64,000 nucleotides of DNA, from contig NZ_LR590484.1 of assembly GCF_901482695.1 (NCBI RefSeq), positions 3,782,001 through 3,846,000 of the forward strand. Reading direction: 5' to 3'. This DNA comes from Sphingobacterium thalpophilum. GTDB lineage: Bacteria; Bacteroidota; Bacteroidia; Sphingobacteriales; Sphingobacteriaceae. A model generated the notes under the pieces. It had not been told where the DNA came from. It saw only the letters and a program-made list of their open reading frames with translations, and ran no database searches. Within the stretch, counting starts at the first letter, position 1. Each line of letters starts with the position of its first letter. Position numbers and translations under genes: made by a program. Of the stretch, positions 1 through 8,936 are shown piece after piece.

Positions 1-1
1 T

Positions 2-673
2 ATCTCTCCTCAAGATCGGCTGCGTGAGGAAGATCCGTATACGGCAATTTTGGCAGAACTGCCATGTAACCGCTTTGTCTGTGGCACTTCCAGGTTTCAG
101 ATCGATCTCAATCGGAATAAAGGAGAGGCACTCTATCTGCGTCCCGAACAATCTTGGGGAATCAAGGTCTGGCACAATGAATTGCCCTCGCATATAAAAA
201 AACAGATCTATGATATCTATGATGATCTCTATAAGGAAATAGAGTTGCAAATTTCGGAAACGATCAGCCGTTTCGGTTATTTTGTCATATTTGATATCCA
301 TAGTTATAATGCTTTGCGCGATGGTCCTACAGCGACACTTGACAGGAGCAGTAATCCACAGATCAATATTGGGACCTCCCATAATCGGGATAAGTGGCGT
401 GCATTGACAAACTCTTTACTGGATATCCTTAAAAAAGGTAAAGATGGACAGACATATGATGTGCGTGAAAATGTCAAATTTAAAGGTGGCTTTCTGTCAG
501 CGTATCTAAATTCGAAGTTTGGTGATAAGGGGTGCATCTTTTCTATAGAATTTCGTAAAGATTTCATGAATGAATGGACAGGGCAGGTTTTTCCACAGAA
601 GCTTCAGGAATACAAGCAGTTATTGATGCAAACTATGGAAACGCTAGAATCTTATTTTGCCTATGAAAAATAA
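2..673 (+). CDS. N-formylglutamate amidohydrolase family protein (5' end missing)
   Basis: The reading frame is open to the left edge, so the N-terminus lies outside the window. An in-frame TTG at 50 is an internal codon, not a start. The visible part carries features of the N-formylglutamate amidohydrolase family: the segment CNRFVCGTSRFQIDLNR near the start, LYLRPEQSWGIKVW, and VIFDIHSYN in the middle. The family hydrolyses N-formyl-L-glutamate to formate and glutamate. In this genome it is not next to histidine-degradation genes. Its stop overlaps the next gene, and an ATP-grasp ligase follows, so it may act on a different N-formyl or amide compound. The family call is good; the substrate is open. 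Confidence 0.8.
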   Translation: MSPQDRLREEDPYTAILAELPCNRFVCGTSRFQIDLNRNKGEALYLRPEQSWGIKVWHNELPSHIKKQIYDIYDDLYKEIELQISETISRFGYFVIFDIHSYNALRDGPTATLDRSSNPQINIGTSHNRDKWRALTNSLLDILKKGKDGQTYDVRENVKFKGGFLSAYLNSKFGDKGCIFSIEFRKDFMNEWTGQVFPQKLQEYKQLLMQTMETLESYFAYEK

Positions 674-2495
674 GGAGCGGCAGCTGGCGGCTGTTTTAAA
701 GAAAATTAAGAGCAAAGAGGTTTTTCATGTTCAGATACCTCCCAAAAATAAGTTGGTGTTTAACCAGGTCGTTCCCTATATATTTTTATATAGACAGTTT
801 TTCAGCCCTGACCCGATGCTGGCCGAACTAGTGAAATCCGAACCTGCTTATTTTCGTGTTAAAGATCCAGAATTAAATGTCTCGGACTGGATCGGTCCTA
901 TACTTAATCAGCTTGTTGAAGAGTTTGGTGCCTGTCTGATTATTGAGGCCTGGACAGCAAGTCCAGGGCAGGAAGAGGATATTCAAATTCATATTGCCCG
1001 AAAAAATGTACAGGCAATCGCACAGTATCTGGGCAAACAATTGACTTCGGAGGAGTCTATTGCAAAAGTGGAGATTATAACCGATTCAAAATCCAGCGCT
1101 ACGCAGAGTCTTTCTCCGGCAAGTGTGCAGCTTGACAATTTAAATAGCAATATCTTGTATATGGGTTTGGAGATCAAGCCCAAATACCTACTCGGTTCCA
1201 ATCAGCAGATATTGCCTATAGATCTCCGTCATTTCCGGGAAGCTATATCCAGGAGTCTGTCAAAGACTTTTTTTGAATTTATCCGGATACATACAGTTTC
1301 GAAGCCTACATCGTTTAAAATAAGCCATCCTAAAAAGATGCTTCCCCTGGCATGGGAGATTGATCAAAAATTGGCTCGTGAAAGCCAGAGATTTGATTTT
1401 CTCCTGTTGATTACGCCTACTAATTCCTATGATGCCTGGCTACAGTTCAAAAAGGGGAGTTATCGTAAAGTTCCGGTTTTCCGTTATCGTCCAATGCCCA
1501 TTGACCCCGATATTATCAAGCGCAATCTATATAACCTACATATTGAAGATCTGTACGATCCTTCGATTGCGTATTTATTTCGGGACAAACGGAAGGAATT
1601 GGATCAAATGATGAGCATGCTCAGTGAGCGTGGGAAAGAAGGCTTTTTGCTGGGCAGTATGCAAGTTTTTGGTACGGTAAACGAAAAACTTCTGGAGAAA
1701 GCACAAGCTATTTTGACCATTACAGCGACAGATACAGAGAATAGGGGCCGAGAGGAGGATGTGGTGTACGCTGATGAGTTTGCAAAGCTCGCACAGGAAG
1801 AACTGAATTATCTCAAAATGCAAGAGCCCAACTTTGGGACAACCGTCAGGCTTCGGGATGATATCTACGGGGTTATGGTAAACCAAGGTGTGCTGAATAT
1901 CAGTAAGCAGTATAGCTTACCACGCAGTAGGGTAAAAGCATTGATTCAGCATGAAGTGGGTACCCATATCGTGACCTATTACAATGGCAAACAGCAACCG
2001 TTTAGTCTTTTTAGGCTAGGCGTCCCCGGTTACGAAAAACTTCAGGAAGGACTGGCTGTACTTGCTGAATATTTGGTGGGCGGATTAACCAACAACAGGT
2101 TGCGCATACTTGCGGGACGTGTGGTGGCCGTACACCACATGCAGCAAGGAAATACGTTCTTGGATACATTCTTCCTGTTGGTAGACAAGCATCGGTTTAT
2201 TCCCGAGACCGCCTTTCAGATGACCATGCGTGTTTATAGAAGCGGTGGGCTTACCAAGGATGCATTGTACTTAAGTGGCTTGATCGAATTGATCAATTAT
2301 ATCAAAACTGGCCGTGATCTTACCTTATTGACCATGGGCAAGATTCGGGAAGACTATATTCCCATTGTTGAGGAATTAATGCTTAAAGGAATGCTCAAGG
2401 AACCGGTACTGACTCCGAGATACCTCACATCCCCCTATACGGACGTCTTGTCGACGTTAAAGGAAAATAAAGGAATATTTCAAATGATACAATAA
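663..2495 (+). CDS. DUF1704 / QEGLA-motif zincin-like metallopeptidase (MATCAP-related family)
   Basis: This 610-residue protein is of the family named 'flavohemoglobin expression-modulating QEGLA motif protein'. The metal site is visible: HEVGTH at about residues 430-435 (HExxxH type) and QEGLA at about 460-464, about 30 residues later, which would give the third, glutamate, ligand. From family knowledge, the same DUF1704 fold occurs in the eukaryotic tubulin tyrosine carboxypeptidases MATCAP (KIAA0895-like). There is no signal peptide, so it is probably cytosolic. I chose ATG 663, which overlaps the preceding stop by 11 bp; a TTG two codons earlier is less likely. It is followed 10 bp later by an ATP-grasp ligase. 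The role in bacteria is unproven. Confidence 0.85.
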   Translation: MKNKERQLAAVLKKIKSKEVFHVQIPPKNKLVFNQVVPYIFLYRQFFSPDPMLAELVKSEPAYFRVKDPELNVSDWIGPILNQLVEEFGACLIIEAWTASPGQEEDIQIHIARKNVQAIAQYLGKQLTSEESIAKVEIITDSKSSATQSLSPASVQLDNLNSNILYMGLEIKPKYLLGSNQQILPIDLRHFREAISRSLSKTFFEFIRIHTVSKPTSFKISHPKKMLPLAWEIDQKLARESQRFDFLLLITPTNSYDAWLQFKKGSYRKVPVFRYRPMPIDPDIIKRNLYNLHIEDLYDPSIAYLFRDKRKELDQMMSMLSERGKEGFLLGSMQVFGTVNEKLLEKAQAILTITATDTENRGREEDVVYADEFAKLAQEELNYLKMQEPNFGTTVRLRDDIYGVMVNQGVLNISKQYSLPRSRVKALIQHEVGTHIVTYYNGKQQPFSLFRLGVPGYEKLQEGLAVLAEYLVGGLTNNRLRILAGRVVAVHHMQQGNTFLDTFFLLVDKHRFIPETAFQMTMRVYRSGGLTKDALYLSGLIELINYIKTGRDLTLLTMGKIREDYIPIVEELMLKGMLKEPVLTPRYLTSPYTDVLSTLKENKGIFQMIQ

Positions 2496-2505
2496 GTGGA
2501 ACTCT

Positions 2506-3507
2506 ATGAAGATTGCATTCGTTATTAATCAAACCCACAAAGAAACCGAGCGTTTCACGACCACCCTTCTTGCTTTAAAAGCGCATCAGCTGGGACATGA
2601 AATTTATTACATTGGCTTAGCAGATTTTTATTATGAATCAGCCCACATCGCGGCACATGTCCGTGCCGTATTGCCCGAGCAGCACATCATGTCGGCCAAA
2701 GCGTTGATGGAGGCGCTGCGTAACTGCAAAAAGATAAAGATGGAATTGGAGATCATGGATGTCGTCTGGCTGAGGTTCGACCCTGTATTGGATATGGTTA
2801 ACCGTCCTTGGGCGGCTTCATCTGCTTTGCAGTTCGCATCTTTATTAAAGGAAAAAGGTGTTCAGGTAATCAATGATCCAGATAGTTTGAGTCGGGCAAG
2901 TAACAAATTATATCTTGAGGGTTTTGACGAGACGATCCGACCAAAAACGATTGTGACCAGAAACTATGCCGATGTGGTCGATTTTTTTGAGAAGCAGAAT
3001 AAACTCATCATTTTAAAACCTTTAAAAGGCTCTGGTGGTAAAAACGTTTTTCTGATCAATAAGGAGAATCAGCAGAACCTCAAACAGACGGTGGAGGCTA
3101 TTGCGCGGGATGGATATGTGATTGGACAAGAATATCTTCATGAAGCTGCTCAGGGAGATATCCGATTCTTTTTATTAAATGGCGAGCCGATATTAATCAA
3201 TGGCAAATTTGCGGCAGTTCATCGTGTACAACAGGGGAATGAGATTCGGAGCAATGTACATCAGGGCGCTAAGACCCAAGCAGCGCAGATTACGCCCGAA
3301 TTGTTGTTAATGGTAGACAAAGTCAAGGATAAACTTATTCAGGATGGAATGTATTTTGTCGGTCTGGATATCGTTGGCGACCGTATTATGGAAATCAACG
3401 TTTTTAGTCCGGGAGCATTGTGCCAGACCGAAGAGATCGTCAAAGAGGACTTTTCTACCTTTATCATTAAACAACTTGAAACAAAAATAAGTTTGCAAAA
3501 AGCGTAA
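2506..3507 (+). CDS. ATP-grasp ligase, glutathione-synthetase-like
   Basis: This 333-residue protein has the layout of GshB-type ATP-grasp enzymes: an N-terminal Rossmann-like part (MKIAFVINQTHKE...), then the ATP-binding strand LIILKPLKGSGGKNVFLI at about residues 165-182, and the C-terminal Mg-binding segment FVGLDIVGDRIMEINVFSP near 285-303. The family joins a carboxylate to an amine with ATP. No gshA/gamma-glutamylcysteine ligase is nearby, so true glutathione synthesis is not supported by context. It is the third gene of the amidohydrolase-DUF1704 operon, with a 10-bp gap. I infer an amino-acid or peptide ligation role paired with the peptidase-like neighbour. No clear terminator was seen in the 114 bp before lplA. 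Confidence 0.8.
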   Translation: MKIAFVINQTHKETERFTTTLLALKAHQLGHEIYYIGLADFYYESAHIAAHVRAVLPEQHIMSAKALMEALRNCKKIKMELEIMDVVWLRFDPVLDMVNRPWAASSALQFASLLKEKGVQVINDPDSLSRASNKLYLEGFDETIRPKTIVTRNYADVVDFFEKQNKLIILKPLKGSGGKNVFLINKENQQNLKQTVEAIARDGYVIGQEYLHEAAQGDIRFFLLNGEPILINGKFAAVHRVQQGNEIRSNVHQGAKTQAAQITPELLLMVDKVKDKLIQDGMYFVGLDIVGDRIMEINVFSPGALCQTEEIVKEDFSTFIIKQLETKISLQKA

Positions 3508-3621
3508 TAACTGTTTGCCCGGAATGCTCCCACTTTTTGGCCAGACTCTGCGGGAAATTATGAGTTTGAGATGAAGTGAGCCTCTTGTTTTCTTCTTATT
3601 TTTGAAAAAATATAAAATACG

Positions 3622-4605
3622 ATGCTCTTTATAGATTCACCCTCGAATAACCCCTATTTTAATATTGCTTCCGAAGAATATCTGCTGAGCAAGTATCCAC
3701 GTGAAAGCATCTTTCTGCTGTACGTCAATGAGCCTTCGATCATTATCGGCAAGTTCCAGAATACGCTGGCTGAAATAAATCTTGATTATGTCAGGCAGCA
3801 CGATATTAAAGTGGTGCGGCGCATGTCGGGAGGTGGGGCCGTGTACCATGATATGGGCAATCTCAATTTTTCATTCCATACGCTATTGGGCAATCTCGAT
3901 TTTATGGACTTTTCGACATTCACCCAGCCCATTGTCACTATCTTGAATAAACTGGGTATTCCGGCAAAGCTTCAGGGCAGGAATGATCTATTGGTTGACG
4001 GCAAGAAGTTTAGCGGCAATGCGAAGCTCGTAAAAAATGGTAAAATGATCCAGCATGGTACGATTTTAATTGATTCACAGATGGAGGTTTTGGGGGAAGC
4101 GCTGATCACAAATCCGCTTAAATTTGTAGATAAGGCCGTAAAATCAAACCGTGCTCGTGTCACCAATTTAATCGGTTATCTACCTGACGATTTTACGACC
4201 ATAAAATTCAAGGACTTATTGATCGCAGAGATGAAGCAAGAAAATACAGATGCTGAAATGGTCCGTTTGACTCCAGACGATATCCGTGATATTGAGGAAC
4301 TGGTTAGGGACAAATATGAGACCTGGGATTGGAATTTTGGTTTTTCTCCGAACTACAATTTTAAGAAAGCGATTAAAATTCCGGCAGGTTTTATCGAGCT
4401 GCACCTCGATGTTCACAAAGGCTATATCGAGCAAGCTAAAATTTTTGGTGATTTTTTTGCATCCAAACCCATTCTTGAGCTGGAACAGCTTTTGCTCGGT
4501 AAGCGCCACCAGCTGGCAGAGATAGAAACGGTACTAGATACAGTGGATCTGACGGGCTATTTTGGTAAAGTTGACGTCAGCGAAGTCTTGGAACTGTTTA
4601 AATAA
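3622..4605 (+). CDS. lplA: lipoate-protein ligase A
   Basis: The product activates free lipoate as lipoyl-AMP and transfers it to lysines of lipoyl domains of 2-oxoacid dehydrogenases and the glycine cleavage H protein. At 327 residues it is the full two-domain length for the bacterial enzyme. The lipoate-binding signature VVRRMSGGGAVYHDMGNLNF is at about residues 68-88. The segment NDLLVDGKKFSGNA near 121-135 holds the expected active-site lysine. The C-terminal accessory domain begins at about residue 240. There is no signal peptide. It is 114 bp behind the ATP-grasp gene and 34 bp ahead of the methyltransferase, so it may be read with either. Confidence 0.92.
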   Translation: MLFIDSPSNNPYFNIASEEYLLSKYPRESIFLLYVNEPSIIIGKFQNTLAEINLDYVRQHDIKVVRRMSGGGAVYHDMGNLNFSFHTLLGNLDFMDFSTFTQPIVTILNKLGIPAKLQGRNDLLVDGKKFSGNAKLVKNGKMIQHGTILIDSQMEVLGEALITNPLKFVDKAVKSNRARVTNLIGYLPDDFTTIKFKDLLIAEMKQENTDAEMVRLTPDDIRDIEELVRDKYETWDWNFGFSPNYNFKKAIKIPAGFIELHLDVHKGYIEQAKIFGDFFASKPILELEQLLLGKRHQLAEIETVLDTVDLTGYFGKVDVSEVLELFK

Positions 4606-4639
4606 ATATTGCAAACTATTAAACACAGAATTATAAGCT

Positions 4640-5407
4640 ATGCCCTGGAATCCAAAGTTATACAATCAATTCAAAGATATTCGCTTCAAGCCATTTCAGG
4701 ATCTGTCTGCATTAATTGTGTCAGAACCAAGGATGAAAGCGGTAGACCTAGGATGTGGCACTGGTGAGCAAACCGCGATCCTCAGCGAACGGTTTCCGCA
4801 AGCCACATTTCTTGGTCTGGATGCCTCCGCAGAGATGCTATCGAATAGCGATCAGCTTGCTCATGGACGTTTACAGTTTAGCAATAGCAGTGTTGAAGAT
4901 TTTCTCGGCACAGCAGAGACATGGGATCTGATTTTTAGCAACGCGGCCTTACAATGGCTGGACGATCATCGTATACTTTTTCCTAAACTTATTTCGAAGT
5001 TGACTCGGGGAGGCCAATTGGCTATTCAAATGCCTTTACAGCCAGAAAATGTGCTTAATAAAATACTGATAGAAATGGCGGCGGAAGAACCTTTTTGTTC
5101 TTACTTGAAGGGTTGGAATAGGGTGTCGCCCGTGTTAAGTCTCGATGATTATGCAGAACTATTGTATAAAGAGGGGCTGGTCCAGCTCGACCTCTCCATC
5201 CGCGTTTATCCGATAGTGGCTGATTCGGAAAAAATGCTTTATGAATTCATCGCCGGTTCGGCGTTGATTCCTTATATGGAGCATTTGGAGAAGGAAAGAC
5301 ATCAATTATTCATTCATGCGTTTAGGTCACGTATCAGAGCACATTTTCCCGAATTTCCGGCAATATACCCGTTTAAGCGACTCTTGCTTTACGGCCGTAG
5401 GGCTTAG
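4640..5407 (+). CDS. tam: trans-aconitate 2-methyltransferase-like SAM methyltransferase
   Basis: This 255-residue class I methyltransferase has the SAM-binding motif VDLGCGTGEQTAIL at about residues 35-48, the acidic LGLDASAEML after the second strand, and FSNAALQWLDDH in the motif IV region. The N-terminal MPWNPKLYNQF and the overall length match Tam enzymes, which methylate trans-aconitate, a by-product of citrate/cis-aconitate chemistry. Its last four bases overlap the stop of the convergent ybaK gene. The specific substrate is assigned by resemblance; a general class I methyltransferase is the safer statement. Confidence 0.75.
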   Translation: MPWNPKLYNQFKDIRFKPFQDLSALIVSEPRMKAVDLGCGTGEQTAILSERFPQATFLGLDASAEMLSNSDQLAHGRLQFSNSSVEDFLGTAETWDLIFSNAALQWLDDHRILFPKLISKLTRGGQLAIQMPLQPENVLNKILIEMAAEEPFCSYLKGWNRVSPVLSLDDYAELLYKEGLVQLDLSIRVYPIVADSEKMLYEFIAGSALIPYMEHLEKERHQLFIHAFRSRIRAHFPEFPAIYPFKRLLLYGRRA

Positions 5408-5892
5408 GTCCCCGCATTGGTGCTGATGAGATCGGACCAGACCGCTTGGGTTAACCCGGCAAGATCGTCAGGATCCAGCAACATCTGAAGACCGCGTTTG
5501 CCCGCGCTGACCGAAATCCGCTCTTCCAGCTGAGCAGTTTCTTCGATAAATGTGGGAAATAATTTTTTCATGCCGATAGGGGAACAGCCGCCTCGGACAT
5601 ATCCAGTGACGGTTACAAGATCTTTCAGCGGGAGCATTTCACAATTTTTATTTCCTGAAGCTTTTGCGATTTTTTTTAAGTCCAGCTGTGCGTTTCCCGG
5701 TACTATCGCGACAAGGTAAGGGTCTTTATTGCCCTTTAATACCAAGGTTTTATAGAGCACTTCCGGCGATAGCCCCATGGAAAGCGCGACATGCCCAGCG
5801 CTGACATCTTGTTCGTCCACCTCGTACTCTTTTAATTCATAGGGGACTTTGACCCTGTCCAAAAGGCGTACAGCATTCGTTTTATGTAGCAT
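5404..5892 (-). CDS. ybaK: Cys-tRNA(Pro)/Cys-tRNA(Cys) deacylase YbaK
   Basis: A 162-residue YbaK/ProX-family protein. It hydrolyses Cys mis-charged on tRNA-Pro and so protects translation fidelity. The sequence shows the usual order: MLHKTNAVRLLDRVKVPYEL, then the core KTLVLKG and VAIVPGNAQLDLKKIAKA with the lysine-rich pocket, then GYVRGGCSPIGMKKLFPTFI, the signature of the family, at about residues 98-117. It starts four bases after the polX stop on the same strand, which suggests co-transcription. Confidence 0.9.
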   Translation of the reverse strand: MLHKTNAVRLLDRVKVPYELKEYEVDEQDVSAGHVALSMGLSPEVLYKTLVLKGNKDPYLVAIVPGNAQLDLKKIAKASGNKNCEMLPLKDLVTVTGYVRGGCSPIGMKKLFPTFIEETAQLEERISVSAGKRGLQMLLDPDDLAGLTQAVWSDLISTNAGT

Positions 5893-5896
5893 ACGA

Positions 5897-7552
5897 TTAT
5901 TTTAGACTATTAAAATAAGCTGTAATTTCACTTTGCGAATATGTATTCAGGCAGTTTTTTGCTTCGAGCCCTCCTTTTTGCGCAACCAGAATGCCATACT
6001 GCATATCCAGCAGGCCTTCGGTACGGTGGGCATCTGGATTTATAGATAAAATAACACCTTTCTCAACTGCGTAACGATGCCATCTCCAATCTAAGTCGAG
6101 CCTTAGGGGATTGGCATTTATCTCAATGACAACCTTATTTGCGGCGCAAGCGTCGATGATCTTTTCATAATCCAAAGGATACCCGGATCTACTCAGCAAA
6201 AGCCGGCCTGTTGGATGTCCTAGTATCGTGGTATAAGGGTTTTCGATTGCCTTAATCAGTCGGGCTGTTGCCTTTTCTTTATCCATCTTTAGATTGGAGT
6301 GTACAGAAGCCACGACAAAATCAAATTTTGCGAGAATTTCATCCGGATAATCTAGTGATCCGTCGCTCAAAATATCAGATTCTATGCCTCTGAAAATTTT
6401 AAACGGGGCGAGTTGCTGATTTAACAGTGCTATTTCGTCCCATTGTTGTTGAAGCCGTTCGATAGAAAGGCCATTAGCATAAACCGCAGTTCGGGAGTGG
6501 TCACATATCCCTAGGTATTCAAGGCCTAATTGGTTTTTGCAATATAGTGCCATTTGTTCGAGACTATGCACGCCGTCACTGTATGTGGAATGATTATGTA
6601 AGGTTCCTTTAAGATCTTTGAACTGAATGAGCTGAGGCAGGGTATGGTCCTGCGCCTGTCGTATTTCATCCAGACCCTCCCGTAGTTCTGGCTCAATGTA
6701 GTCGAGGCCCAGGTTTCTATAGACAGCTTCTTCACTTGAAAGCGAGGGTAGATCAGGCAGAATTTGGAACAATTGTTCCAGATGAGCCGTGGAGCCGGTA
6801 CTTAGTATAAGATCGCGATAAAAATCATTGATATTGCTACTGAAGACTTTGAATGTAAAACCCAGTTCATCGGTTACCTCCAATGAATTTTCTGTTTTCT
6901 CTACTAAGGTGTAGCTGCTGAGAAATTTTTCCACCGTTTCAATATTCTCGGAAATTAGTACGTCAACAGTACTCAATACTTCACATTTTCTCCTGAAATC
7001 ACCGGTAAACGATAGCAGGGAAGAAGGAAAATGTGTTTTTAACATATTAAAGAATATATTTGCCTGAGATAGCACTTTGGCGTACAAAAACCATCCCTGG
7101 TTTGAGATAGAAAATTCTATGGATTTTTTTATTTCCTCCTGCGTTTTCAGTCCAAACCCTTTTTCTTCAATCAGGCGATTTTCGTTACAGGCGTAAAGTA
7201 ATTCTCCTACGCTTTCGATGCCTAGATTTTTCCAGATAATCTGAATTTTCTTCGGTCCTAATCCTTTTATTTGAAGCATATCGACGACACCTGCTGGCGT
7301 TTGTTGCAACAAATCCTGCAGTTCCTTAAACGTTCCAGTCCCCGCAACTTCTTTCGCTTTTTCTGCTGTACTTTTTCCAATACCGGGATATGCACTCAAT
7401 TCTTCGAGCGATGCCTCAACGATCCGTACGGGTAATTTGTCCAGCTTAAAAGACGCGCTTGCCATTGCTTTTGTACGGAATGGATTCTCGTTCTGAAGTT
7501 CCATCAGCTGGCTGCACAGTTTAAATATTTTGGAGATCGCTTTATTGTCCAT
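5897..7552 (-). CDS. polX: PolX-type protein: family X polymerase-like domain plus PHP phosphoesterase
   Basis: This 551-residue protein has helix-hairpin-helix segments at the N-terminus (SAYPGIGKSTAEKAKEV, then LQIKGLGPKKIQIIW), a family X polymerase-like domain at about residues 120-310, and a PHP domain from about 315. PHP metal motifs look intact: TLHNHSTYSDG, LGICDHSR, RGIESDIL, VASVHSN, ILGHPTG and INPDAHR. Bacterial PolX enzymes act in gap-filling repair, with 3'-5' exonuclease or AP-endonuclease activity from the PHP domain. In the polymerase domain, GDFRRKCE is followed by STVDVLIS, where active enzymes have a D-x-D pair, so the first catalytic aspartate seems to be lost. The neighbour is ybaK, four bases downstream. 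Confidence 0.9.
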   Translation of the reverse strand: MDNKAISKIFKLCSQLMELQNENPFRTKAMASASFKLDKLPVRIVEASLEELSAYPGIGKSTAEKAKEVAGTGTFKELQDLLQQTPAGVVDMLQIKGLGPKKIQIIWKNLGIESVGELLYACNENRLIEEKGFGLKTQEEIKKSIEFSISNQGWFLYAKVLSQANIFFNMLKTHFPSSLLSFTGDFRRKCEVLSTVDVLISENIETVEKFLSSYTLVEKTENSLEVTDELGFTFKVFSSNINDFYRDLILSTGSTAHLEQLFQILPDLPSLSSEEAVYRNLGLDYIEPELREGLDEIRQAQDHTLPQLIQFKDLKGTLHNHSTYSDGVHSLEQMALYCKNQLGLEYLGICDHSRTAVYANGLSIERLQQQWDEIALLNQQLAPFKIFRGIESDILSDGSLDYPDEILAKFDFVVASVHSNLKMDKEKATARLIKAIENPYTTILGHPTGRLLLSRSGYPLDYEKIIDACAANKVVIEINANPLRLDLDWRWHRYAVEKGVILSINPDAHRTEGLLDMQYGILVAQKGGLEAKNCLNTYSQSEITAYFNSLK

Positions 7553-7808
7553 CGTCGTTGTGAATTGTTAGGCTACAAATATCCTAAATTTTGGTACAAA
7601 ATACCAATTGGCGGGAACAGATAACGCCGTTAAATAATGTGAAAAAGCTGTTTTTTTCTAAAATTGTACTGTTTTTATTTAAATTAACAACAACGTGACA
7701 AATAAATAGTCCCATAGCGGGACATTTTGGCTAAGTTTGCCGTTTTTGGGTTGGGAAATCCAGCTGTTTTGTCCTTTGTGACGAAGGATCTTCCAAAAAT
7801 AGAATTCA

Positions 7809-8933
7809 ATGATAGCAGACATAAATGATAAAGAAGTGAGCGGTCTATATAAGACCGGTATTATTCAGCAGACAGCTTACTGGTCGACTGTAAAGAAAAT
7901 GCAGGGGATAGAATCCATGGCCTTTAATTTTAAAGCGAAATACTCAGATTTATATGTTGGAGTTGACAATGAAGCCTACTTTGTTGGTGATTTTTTAATT
8001 ATCATACAGGGGATAGATCGCGATCAAAGCATCGCTTATGTTCCATACGGCCCGGAAGTAGAGCCTTCGGAGGAAAACCAGGGTTATTTTTTAGAACAGC
8101 TTTCAGAGAGCCTGCGTTCTTACTTACCGCCCAGTTGCATTATGATACGTTACGATCTTTCGTGGGAATCGCATTGGGCCAAAGATGAAGATTGTTATGA
8201 TTTGCATGGCAACTGGCTTGGCGTACCAGAGAAACGTATTCAGGAAATGCGTTTTAACTTTAACACAGAAAACTGGAATTTTCATAAAGCCAATACAGAC
8301 ATACTGCCGTCCAATACCATTTTTATGAATCTGCGTACATCAGAAGATCTATTGTTGGCCAATATGAAACCGAAGACACGGTATAACATTCATCTGGCGG
8401 ACCGAAAGGGGGTAAAAGTACGTTCCTTAGGACTGGAGAGCTTAGCCATCTGGTACGATTTGTACCGACAGACTGCGGTTCGAAACAACTTTTTTCTGCA
8501 TGATATCAGTTATTTTAAGATTGTGCTGTCGGCAAGAGCTAATGATACGCTGTCGCCAGCTGAGGTGCATTTGCTGGTTGCGGAAGTGGATGCTCAGCCA
8601 CTCGCGGCGATGTTTTTAGTGATCACAGCCAACCGGGGAACATATCTTTATGGGGCTTCGGCTTCCGAACATCGGAATTATATGGCAACTTATGCCTTGC
8701 AGTGGCGTGCTATGCAGATGGCAAAGGAGAAAGGCTGTACAGAATATGACTTCTTTGGTGTGTCGCCACAAGCTGACCCATCTCATCCTTTATATGGTCT
8801 TTATCGGTTCAAAACAGGTTTTGGAGGAGATATTTACCATCGCATGGGCTGTTGGGACTATCCTTTGAATAGCGACAGGTACAGATATTACACCTCCATG
8901 GAGTTTAAAAATCAAAGCTATCACTTGAGTTAA
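7809..8933 (+). CDS. FemAB-like aminoacyl/peptidoglycan transferase
   Basis: A 374-residue protein with the double-GNAT fold layout of FemAB/FemX enzymes, which add amino acids from aminoacyl-tRNA to the peptidoglycan stem peptide. The most telling stretch is C-terminal: EYDFFGVSPQADPSHP, then YGLYRFKTGFGGDIYHRMG at about residues 328-346, the FK-x-GFGG signature. KPKTRYNIHLADRKGVKV at about 185-202 matches the family motif where positively charged residues contact the substrate. A Bacteroidota -7 box TAAGTTTG lies at 7732-7739, but I see no matching -33. The stop is three bases from the stop of the convergent barrel protein. The exact substrate is unknown. Confidence 0.75.
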   Translation: MIADINDKEVSGLYKTGIIQQTAYWSTVKKMQGIESMAFNFKAKYSDLYVGVDNEAYFVGDFLIIIQGIDRDQSIAYVPYGPEVEPSEENQGYFLEQLSESLRSYLPPSCIMIRYDLSWESHWAKDEDCYDLHGNWLGVPEKRIQEMRFNFNTENWNFHKANTDILPSNTIFMNLRTSEDLLLANMKPKTRYNIHLADRKGVKVRSLGLESLAIWYDLYRQTAVRNNFFLHDISYFKIVLSARANDTLSPAEVHLLVAEVDAQPLAAMFLVITANRGTYLYGASASEHRNYMATYALQWRAMQMAKEKGCTEYDFFGVSPQADPSHPLYGLYRFKTGFGGDIYHRMGCWDYPLNSDRYRYYTSMEFKNQSYHLS

Positions 8934-8936
8934 TAT

